Below are positions 54,209 through 64,000 of a DNA stretch of 64,000 nt, in pieces. The DNA is from Urechis unicinctus (Eukaryota; Annelida; Polychaeta; Xenopneusta; Urechidae). The position numbers and the translations under genes are program-made. Position 1 is the stretch's first letter; each line of letters opens with the position of its first letter. Location: the NCBI GenBank assembly GCA_034190875.2, contig CM067343.1:39848246-39912245 (forward strand), read 5' to 3'. Under the pieces are notes generated by a model, which searched no databases, had not been told where the DNA came from, and worked only from the letters and a program-made list of their open reading frames with translations.

Positions 54209-55175
54209 GAGTTTATGCAACATTCTCAAGAACTATTTCAGGAATGATAGTCACGTCTGAGGACATAACTGCTGCTGGAGGGATAAATATCCGTGCTAAA
54301 AAAACAATTACTAATTCGAATGTCAAGGTGCTATTTGAAGATGCGGAGCTGCTTTGAAAGACGTCGCTACTACTAAAGGTCTCAAAACGGCAGCGGTTGG
54401 GTTCATGCAGCTCATCCACAAGGGAGAACACCATGGAGTTACATCGGTCATGTTTCTTTCAATGATCGACATGGATCCGAATGTCATTGTCTGCTCCTGA
54501 TTTGGACAAGTCCTGCATGTCCAGAAACATCGGAGTCAGAAAAGTAGAGCTTAACGAAAACCCGTACAGCTAGACTAGTCTCCAGTATATGGACATCATT
54601 GACCTTCTCCGAAGATTTATCAAGTCCCAAGACTTGGCAATTAAGAGCTTCATCTCCAGTGTCTTCATCACATGTTGCCATACCTCCCTGCTTCATGCCG
54701 TAACCTTTATATCAAGAGTGTGCGTGAGTACTTGCTGAAAATGCTCAACCTTGAAAATGATCTCCCAGATGTATGCAGACATGTTGTACGTCCGTCTGAT
54801 AGACTTAGGGCTTGCATTTCAACTGATTTCGCAATACAACAGTACCTAATGTGCGGTTTGAAAACAACAGAAGATCTGACAATTGAATAAGGATCATAAA
54901 AACCCCAATGCTTAATCTGGGCTGTCACTCCCACGTGTGCAGAGGTCAATAGTGCGATGCAGCAATTTATAGGAATAACATTTACTACCAAAGACCTCAG
55001 CGATGTGCATCAGCTCATACAATATCTGTCGCAGGGAAATCCTCTCAGTGCAGGGGGACCACAGCCTCTAAGAAACATTGCAACAGGGGTAACTGCACAT
55101 GTGAATTGTGACGCGGCTAAACATGTGGGTCTTCAAATGCTGCAATCAATAAAAAAAACAAAAGGCGGATGACTA
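54209..55175 (+). pseudogene. Relic of a multicopy metazoan (probably TE-borne) protein
   Basis: The plus strand carries, in changing frames, CGAALKDVATTKG, then VTSVMFLSMIDMDP (54440-54480), YMDIIDLLRRFIKSQ (about 54590-54635), MLPYLPASCRNLYIKSVREY (from 54672), VRPSDRLRACISTDF, MQQFIGITFTTKD (from 54957) and LRNIATGVTAHVNCDAAKH. I recognise this order from long uncharacterised proteins present in many copies in fish, corals, amphioxus and molluscs, which also carry a GGFHTEMSFLG-type block; that central block is missing here. Stops and frameshifts occur throughout (for example TGA at about 54356 and TAA at about 54888). The family's biochemical role is unknown to me. A mobile-element origin is inferred from copy number. 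Confidence 0.5.
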
Positions 55176-56239
55176 CACATTAAGGAAGAAAAACCAAGCT
55201 GTTACAATGAATACTGAAGGCTCAGTGAAGATCAGAGAAGTCATTGTAGATTATTTGCTCTTTTACCAACTTTAGGTTGTTGCTGGTGCTAGATGTGACA
55301 CTAACCAGATACATTCATATATGAAATGTGCATCTACATACCTTCATTATTTGAATCAATATAAATTATGCGACCTGCAAACAAAGTAAGTTTTGATGAT
55401 AGTATGTGGTCTTCACCTATTAAACATTCTTCCGAACCCCCTGATCAGGTTCACTATGTAGACAACTCGTAATAACGGGGAAAATTCGAATGGCTCCATA
55501 AGCGAGGTTTTTTAGCTCCCGTGGACTCAAATTGAGTAAACAAAACTTCAACATGCCTTCTTATGAATATATTGTGAAATTTCGTGAGGTTTTATGAAGC
55601 TACACAATGCCTGCAACAGTGGGGCTTATAAATAAGTAGGTGCTCGCATGATACTTGCATGGAAAAGTGAAACGTAATTACTATATGTTTCGTTTACAGC
55701 AATAATAATGCTTCAGACAAGTCGTCCGGCCATAATGCTCTTAGAGTTGCAAACGATGCATTCGGAAACATTGTAGGTAATAGCTGACGAAGGCAGGTCT
55801 GAATTGTTTAGCCACTGACCACCTCATTATTTGGCATAGTTTGCCTTGCGAATCACGAGCGTCTCATGCGCTGCGTTCTTGTTAATAATTGTTGTATTTG
55901 GTCCATATTACACCAAATATGTTTGTCTTTTAAGATCCGGTGTTGCCATGTATATCAACTGTTTCATGCAGATATAAGGTAGACGGCAATTTGGACCAGT
56001 TAAGTGTACATGCACCATTCCTGATATAGCAACAGAGAGGCGCTGGGGTGGGGCGTGGGGGTGGCAGTAATGTTTATATGAAACTGGTTGTCACAAACCT
56101 CACGACTGCAGAATCATACCTGTCACCACAATGAGCTTGTCCGCTCTGTGGCGGGTCACGTCACTTATAATTACTGTGTCACAATACCGTCACGCTTCAA
56201 CAATGTGCATAATCATACATGGTAGTAGTAACTGTATAG
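55176..56239. other. Unassigned spacer
   Basis: No gene recognised. It contains a G-rich patch near 56041-56066 (GGGGTGGGGCGTGGGGGTGG) that could form a G-quadruplex. Confidence 0.4.
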
Positions 56240-59208
56240 GTTCTTTCTCCAGAGATGACGTACAAATCGCAACTCATGCTCAGCTTGGCGTGCGAGATGG
56301 CTGTTGTGATTTTATCGGAAAACTGACAGATCGTTTCTGTGAGTTTAACCGTACTGCTTGGTTATCACTCTCTGGAACGTCCATAATCACACAAAAGAAG
56401 AAAACTCTTACTCATTATATTTGAAGACACAAATTGTCGAGAAATCATGATGCATCAAGTCTCATCATGCTTCTATTCTTATCCGAGAAGCGAATGTCGA
56501 GATCACAACATGACACAAAACTCCTAAGCCTGATGAATGTGGGGCTGGTATTTGACGTTTTATCTCGATAAAAAAAGCCCGGTAATGCGAACTTTTTAAG
56601 GATTTGTTCCGATTTTAATGCGCGTCGCACGAGGACGCATGCTGTGCAACAATGTTGATAGTGCATTATAGAAGTTGAATAATTCTTCGGGACAGAAAAC
56701 TGATGCAATTTATTATTACTACATCATATTAACGAATGCTAGTTTTACTACATACACATACGAGATATATAACTGAGTGTGAAGCCAACCAGTAGCAACC
56801 AAGGCGATCAAACTCTATTCCGAGGTATGAGAAGTTAACCTTCTCAAAACGTGTCTCCTTAAACAAATCATCCTGTAACTGAAGGATGGTTAGGCTCGTA
56901 AACTAATTTCTTTGGCAGAATGGTAGAATCATTAGATGCTTAATAATCGTTATAACGTTGTTTACATGTAAAATCCTTTGCAGACTTGATGCTACTGGGT
57001 TTCGTAACAGACAGGTCCGGCATATCGTATTGTGGGGTTTATCAATGCTAATTTAAGGTAGGATGTATGATGTACCCTGGCAGCCGAGGTTTATTTTTGT
57101 CATTCTAAGCCTAAATATTTCAAGATGTGTGGATGTATCTCCTAGAGTTGATATTCGGACTATCTTAAAAGTCACAGTTGGTATCACTGCTAATGGAAAA
57201 AATATAGATTGCTTATTAAAATATGATGATGAAACGTACCTTAGATCACTAAACATAGAATGCATTTTGATAACACCCAGCACGATACTTGTTATTTCAT
57301 ATGTGAGATTTTCTTACAATTAGCAGATCGACAAGCATTAAACCAGTGTACCAGGGTAAATAGTATTGTTGCAAAAGAGAACTGCAATAATTCTGATAAA
57401 AAGTTTTGGGAATGCTGTCACTCGCAACGAAACTCATTGAGGCATATTGTGCTTGGCTTATAGCTAATGCTTTGGTTTGTTTCAATGTTATCATTGCCTG
57501 TCTATAGTTTGTAATATGCCATAGATTAGCGTGTTTTACAGGCAACAACAGTGGTAGAAATGTAATCAAGACAAGAGGGCGTTTAATATACCAGCACAAT
57601 ACATTTAGTGTGCGATCTATGAAAAGCCACAATGCATATTATTTATGATAGATGCGGATATGATATTACAGCAATACACAAGAAATCGCAAGAAAAAGCT
57701 CTACACCGCAAGTCAATTGCGGCACAGTAGTTTGTGAACAGTCATACGTATCATTACGCATCATCAATGTATAGATACCCAAAATGCGTTATCTGAGTCT
57801 TTCCACGATGTTCGGCCTGCACTAAAACCTATCAATTGTGGATAGATTACGACGCCAGTTACACAACGAGCTTGTTGATATTGTGTCCTGGCGAAGTGTA
57901 CTTTTATTATATAATCTATATCTAGTGCAAAGTATGGGTTGTGACAGCTTTCAACTCTCAAACCGATTAACAATTGACTGATTCATGAATTATGCGTTAG
58001 GTTTCATTCTTTAGAATCTCGCTACATTTATGGAGCATCGAAATGTATATAGAAATTAAGGATCGCAACTGTAGATGCTAAAAACCATATAGGCCTCTGC
58101 CATTCATGTAATTAGCGATTACAGGGATAATTATTTAGCTTTGTGTATTTGTATTGACCAAGATAACTACAAAAAAGGTTAGTATGTGGAATTTAAAGAA
58201 AACCAGACATTTGTAAAACTGGTTTGCTTCCTTCAAATTAGTTTACAAACTGATGACAACATGTTGTAAACTTTATTGCACATCAACATAACAAATGCTT
58301 AGTGGATGTATGTCGAGTTTGCTGCCGCCCTTTCTGGCTAAAATAAAATATTCAATTACTAAACTTCTATTGAATATTAAGTAGTGTCTTGTCATTACAT
58401 GATTGAGCACAGTACTGTCGAGCCCTGGGTCTATTCGGTATATCATTATATAGAAAGAGGCAGAAATGCTGTTAGATTAATAAAGGGAATGTACGTCTTC
58501 AAAATGAGTAAATTAACGGTGGTGTGCTCAGTCAGAATGATAACGATGGCTATGACTCTTAAATAAATATACAGTTTGAAGCTTGTCTCAATTCGAGAAG
58601 AATTTATCTAAAGATAATCTCTTTAAATTGACTTTTCATCTAAATAACACTAATAATTGCCCAGAGACTAGGGCTCATCCATTCACAAGCATCATTACTA
58701 TATGGCTTTAAATATTACCGTAAATGGCTTAAGAACACTTGCGGTTACGGCTGCAAATAAATTTGAATATTCACCGTGAGACCATATATTATACATATGT
58801 CTATTCTGCTTTGTTTAGTTTATCATAAGTAAGAATTTTGTTTTGAAAACCATTACAGTGATATAGACAAATAGAGCCTAGCATATACCCATTACCGAAT
58901 AGGCGAAGAGAACATATGTAATTTTGCAACCTTAGGGCTACGGAATAACGCAAGCGGATGCATATTGATATGTGTATCTACCTAAAGTGATCACATATTT
59001 TTTAAGATTTTATTATTTCTACATGGCACCCTTCCAAACGTTAGTCGAACGGATTAAGTGATGAGGCGTTTAGGCTATTTTCTCTAGCATTTAGAGAATC
59101 TGGCTCGGGTGCAACATAAATATATCTCGGAGAGCATTAAAGCGCCAATGTAATTCAAAATCCCATTAAACAAGGTCCAAAGCATTCCACTCACTAGTAT
59201 ATGTGTTA

Positions 59209-59306
59209 GTTATCGCATGGTCACGTGGGTGATATGGGGAAAGAACACGAGGACGCGGAGCGTCCGAGTGTCTTTCACCATATCATCCGCGTGACCATGC
59301 GATAAC
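59209..59306. mobile_element. 98-bp foldback (MITE-like) element
   Basis: The arms begin GTTATCGCATGGTCACG and end CGTGACCATGCGATAAC. Pairing continues through GTGATATGG and CACCATATCA to the centre (GGACGCGGAGCGTCC), so the whole element is one hairpin with almost no loop. It is absent from the homologous place in copy 3 near 17760. Confidence 0.75.
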
Positions 59307-59681
59307 ATACTTATCGCGATGGCAACTACACGCGATAATCAAGCACGACGCTGCCTCCTAATGACGATAATTAGCGTGAACCTATGTTATGTAAGGTATC
59401 TGCCTGGGACCTGTAAATATGACAGGTAGTCCGTTAATCCAACATTCGGCCTCAGCATGATTCCCGGGAGATGAGATAATACCGTGACTTCCCGATAAGC
59501 GCTACGCAACCACATTAGCGGCTGGCAAGCAAATGACTCTTGAGAAAACCTTTGTTATTAGACTTGTAAAGTGTGCGTGATAATAAGAACCTCCGTAGTG
59601 TTGCCATGCTAGAGCAGCGGTGCTCTGTGAGGGACCATCTCAAGTGAAGTTGTTTCTCGGTGATATATCGACACGGTTGCA

Positions 59682-59780
59682 GTTATCGCATGGCAAACTG
59701 TGCGTTTGAGGTGATATTGGAAAAAGACCCAGCTTTTTCTCGAGCTCTGATTGGCTGAGAGGAAGGTGCCATGCGATAAT
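59682..59780. mobile_element. Second foldback element of the same family
   Basis: The ends GTTATCGCATGGCA and TGCCATGCGATAAT are inverted. The interior has GAGGTGATATTGGAAAAAGA, like the GGTGATATGGGGAAAGA of the element at 59209, and a palindromic CTCGAG. It is about 470 bases from the first. Confidence 0.7.
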
Positions 59781-62700
59781 GTCGCTTAAAGCGATACGCT
59801 TTAGCACTACATCCATGGAGTATAACTGAAATTTACGAGTAGGCTGGACAGCGTATGCCTCACTGGAGTATATCATTGTCATGAATAATTAGCTCTAGTT
59901 GCCGTAGGCAATTATCCACGGTTGAATATTACTTACTGCAACATAGTGTTAGATGAGGAATTGTTTTTTTTGGCCCAGTCATGGGATACTTCTACTATAT
60001 ATTTGTTTGGGGTACGACGAAACGAATGGAGATACAATCCACTCTTAAATATAGCCATCGTGTCCAATGTATCGTATAAACAGTATTGATCTAATTAACT
60101 ATAATATGAGGACCACCTACCCTTACACATACGTACATTGAAATAATCGGTTATGAAATTATCTGTTATTAGATTATCTGCTATAAAGACTCGTGGCATC
60201 ATGATGATTTACGTTCAACAAATGCCGACATTCAGCCTAAGCAAGCAAGATTAGGAGCTATATGGTATTAATCACGTAATGGAGGTGGAAATATCGTTGA
60301 CACATGCTTTGGTGAACTCGACAAGTGAAGTCGGCAGCAAACTATTGTGTAGATTGGCGGTTACTGGCATTGGCTGTTTAATGCAATTCATATTGAGTTT
60401 TATAAATCGTGCTATATGTGTCTTTCCAGTGAAAAGTTTGGTTAGAGGTCACGTTTCTTTGAAATGATATGGTTTACTAATGTATTATGCAACAGCTGCT
60501 TAGTCTAGAACGGGATGCTAAAGTACACATGTGGGTTTAGATACGCTGTGATTGGGCAAGCTGTCCATTCACATGTCGTGTTATTCAGCTCAGTTTGGCA
60601 TAATGATGTGGTATAATGACGATACGGTTATCAGCAACACATTTAACGCGACGAGTGTATTGAACTAATTAACGAGACGCAGTGCTAGTTCGTATTAAAA
60701 GCTCATGCTTGTTTTAATTCAATGAAGTCAGCAGTTCACAGTGTCAAAACGCGTACAAAAATGGGCATCTTTTATCGGCTGAGAGAATCAATGGCAATAA
60801 TCATATATCAAATTTGACTCAAATATTACTCTCGTTTAGCGAAACCTGCTTCGCAAGCAATGTACCACCTAAAACATTCACCGCCTTTCAGAAGTAATTT
60901 GTGAGGATATTATATACGCTAAGCTAAAGACCCCGGTAGTCCGTACGCGTGCAACACTGGCGTACAACTGGAGAGCAATTGAGGTACTCGTGAAATATTA
61001 CTTGTATAATGTTGATTAACAAATACCCATTTTAAGTGAGGGTTTATACCCCGGCATGCTTTATCACATCTAGAAGCTTTAGCGTAGGTGGTGTTTTACA
61101 GCATATGTAATAAATGATGTAATATTACACGAATGGTGTTATTGTATGTGTAGAATAAACATGCCATCATTTTGGGTGCTGCTGTATATTTCCGGCATTT
61201 TCATAAGCAGTCGGTTTTTATGGAAGAGCTGGTATTCAATTATTTAACTACTGAGAGGGTTACTTTCTCACTGCTTTTGTAGTATTATTAAAAATCATAT
61301 TTTATTCATTTGCAGTTTGTTCCTATGTATCTGATATATTTTATACAACAAGACTTTGATTTATTTGAGTTATATTTTCGGCATAGCAACGCCCTTCTAT
61401 ATAATCATAGCGTATGTGAAATACACGCCAAAAATTTGCGTCGGTTAGCTCACCCATTTGACTGTGAATAATAGTGATGATAGGACAACACCTTGATAGT
61501 ATAGTGTACAACATTTTAACCATACTAGATAAATGTTATATCGTGTAGCTCTATCTGGCGTTGTATAGATTTTCATTCCCCCTAGAGGCAACGGCTGTAG
61601 AAAAAACAATGTAGTATTCGGCATTTCTGTTACATTGAATTGCACATATTTTTCACACAGCTTGCTTAAAATGTTGGTTACTTGCAACTACGAAATGCAT
61701 TGGATCGTGCATCCGCGCTTGGAGGTTTACCAATAAACGTAGGTGCTGGCTTAAGGGCTAGCCATTCACTGAACGTGGTAAGCAATTTGTTCAATATTCA
61801 ATTTGCATTCTAAATTGCTCAACGGCCAAATACTTGTTTTCCTTGACTCGATAGCAAAATTGACCCGAGCTGCCTCATTGAATCGACATCTGAACAGAGA
61901 TAATGTCAATCGTGAGACCAATACATGCATTAATCATTCATATTATGAAGTATAGACCATAAGAAACTAATATTTCTGTTCGATGATATTCTTCTTCTAT
62001 AAGCAGTTGATAAGTGCCAATTTCAAAGTAAATACAATAGCCGTAACTTCAACCAACATACCGTCAAAATTAGAATTTTGAATGGGAAATACGTTATGAT
62101 GTTGATTAATGACCAAAGAGGACTCGTATTATTGCCTCTGAATTGTCGCACATATAATAGGGCACCCAAATATTTATTGCGTTTATTGGATAACGATGAC
62201 ATTTTCATTGGATCTCAAACTAGTGCAATGCTCCAAGTTGTCTTCCATGACTGCCTTTGGGTGTTCTCGCAAGCAATTATCCAACACATCCTTTTCCCAA
62301 ATAAAAGTACATTCATCATTTTCGAATAATCCATAAAAATATAAAGTGCGACTGAACATAGTGTTTCATTAAAATATGATCCTGCGATCACATATCCTGT
62401 GACAACTCAGTGGCGATAATAATCCTATTAGCTAAGCGCATTAATAAACGAACGATTATCATAAAAACTAGTAATGACCCCGATAAAGATACAGTTGGGC
62501 GATTACAAGATGCTAAGTCAGAGCTCTTCTGGTACAGTGAGGAATCCAGCTAATTGCGTGGATAGCACCTAATCAGATGTGATTGGTCGTCGTGTATGCT
62601 GAAACCATTGCTCATCCAGATGAAGCTTTGCCCTATCTGGCATCCACCATATCTATGTATTAGTTACTTGACAAAGTACCTACAATGAGAGTCACCAAAT

Positions 62701-64000
62701 GCAAATAATGTTTTGTAAAGACCTCCAAGTTTATAAACTCGAAACCTTGTTGCCAGATTTACGTATTTATATACTATGCTTGGAGTCAGCCAAGTAGTGG
62801 TGACATATTGTGCAACTACAAAACAGCAAGAAGGGCGACTTTCACATAACACATGATATATACGCTTTTCAGCCATATCCTGTAACCTAGAATTTACAGA
62901 AGGCTACTCTACTACTTGTTAATTGATTCAAGAACAAACATGAACCACATGCACTCGCATAATTGATTTTTGCCTATGCTTGCAAGATGCAACAACTATA
63001 TAACAGGTAATTGAAACGAGTATGAGCAAAGCATAGCTCTAACTATTGACACTAATAATTTGAGCTGTTTACAATGAATTGTATGTACACCGTGTTGATT
63101 AACCACCATCACCACAGCTGAAGGCTACATATTGTACGACAAAGGCTCACTACCATATCATGACAAAATAAGTCCAACTATGGCTTTTTAGTACGATATT
63201 CACGTCTTGCCTTACGTGGCTATACTTAGAAATAAAATGACGCCCGTTATTTTTCTTCGGTTGAGTTTTCCGAAGAAAATTTGGCGAAAATAATTGTGCA
63301 TTCACACATATCTCAATATCGATTCCACATTGGTAGATGTGCATTTTCTTGCTATTAATTTTTATCGATCGCAAGTTGACTACACGAGAACTGCCATATA
63401 TCCCAGGGGGTGGTAAAGCTCTGATAAATTACCTATCCAAATAAACAAATTAACATCATCACTGCATTTAGCATCAATGACTAGTTTTATTCATAAGAAT
63501 AGGCTGCTACCCGATGTTACGTTGGACATGATCCACTATCCCCAAGAGTGCCAATTTAGATAGAGGTATTTTTTACTTCCATTATATTGGCATGTGCGCC
63601 AATGGTAAACATACATCATGAATAAGGCTTGTTTTTGTTTGGGATGCCGTGCTTCTACCTTTCTTTACCACCTACATCTAAGGTGTTGCAGATTACCTTA
63701 CGCGTATCCATAGAAACATTTCGCATCATAGTGCATATTTGATTTGTTGTAGTCTTCAGTATAGGAGACAATATACTTCTCGGGTAAACATTAAACTTAT
63801 GTTAGGAAAACAACACCCTCTTATACCTTACATGTTTTCGGTGTTTGCTTTTCGAACAACTTGGCGCATTTATGTTTCCCTCAATCAATTTACATTTGCC
63901 CAATAGGCTGACAGTTTATTGGAGACGACACATCGATCAATATGGGTGTATTCGTTGTGTCGCAGGTTAACATTTGTCTTGTTTGGCTGTCACGGGGTGG

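Larger units (their letters stand above)
56240..64000. repeat. Family L repeat, copy 5 (runs off the window)
   Basis: 56250-61200 is collinear with 14080-18900. 61340-64000 is collinear with 1-1750 and, in part, with 10040-13600. It provides the junction that links the two halves of the repeat (the 14080-18900 type followed directly by the 10040-13600 type). Frames near 57053-57323 overlap on both strands and are unlike known proteins. Two foldback elements lie at 59209 and 59682. Confidence 0.7.

Noticed and set aside
57053..57323. Possible conserved protein in family L (minus strand 57053-57283, also 15003-15206)
   Set aside because: Both copies are partly open on the minus strand, but the plus strand is open too in one copy, and the nucleotide similarity alone explains the peptide similarity. 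No known domain is visible.

Overview
The window is AT-rich, non-repeat-masked nuclear DNA of an animal, most likely a marine invertebrate; I cannot name the species. The animal origin rests on spliced exons with GT/AG borders, a KMT5A-like SET domain, a DUF4806-like domain and multicopy transposon-type proteins that I know from cephalochordates, cnidarians, molluscs and fish. There is no bacterial-style gene organisation and no intact long gene. Almost everything is repeat or relic.

Layout. 1-1885: a diverged copy of a long non-coding repeat (family L). 2422-6707: a broken plus-strand gene with a SET domain, an acidic linker with duplicated exons, and a tyrosine-recombinase-like C-terminal region (Crypton-like by inference), interrupted by stops and frameshifts. 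6708-8340: a possible stray exon and a minisatellite. 8380-20070: more family L blocks. 20071-23388: a 3.3-kb element with terminal inverted repeats, CACGTGG-rich ends and a minus-strand DUF4806-like gene relic. 23700-25470: AT microsatellites around a small duplicated unit. 25500-30250: family L again. 30271-53415: a 23-kb tandem array of 30 direct units of about 787 bp. 54209-55175: relic of a widespread multicopy metazoan protein family. 56240-64000: family L again, with two small foldback elements.

The main feature is the array. Each unit carries, on the minus strand, a tRNA-like internal promoter (A-box-like TAGTCTAGTGG and B box GGTTCAAATCC, 33 nt apart), in most units followed by a run of four or five T about 15 nt downstream. 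It could specify an RNA of roughly 85 nt, but the sequence does not fold as a tRNA cloverleaf. Units fall into at least three A-box variants that alternate as higher-order repeats. The left end of the array is a large inverted repeat. The right end is a truncated unit.

The second system of interest is the SET plus recombinase-like fusion. It suggests that a mobile-element-type protein acquired a histone-methyltransferase domain. The third is the family L DNA: multi-kilobase non-coding blocks present about four to five times in 64 kb.
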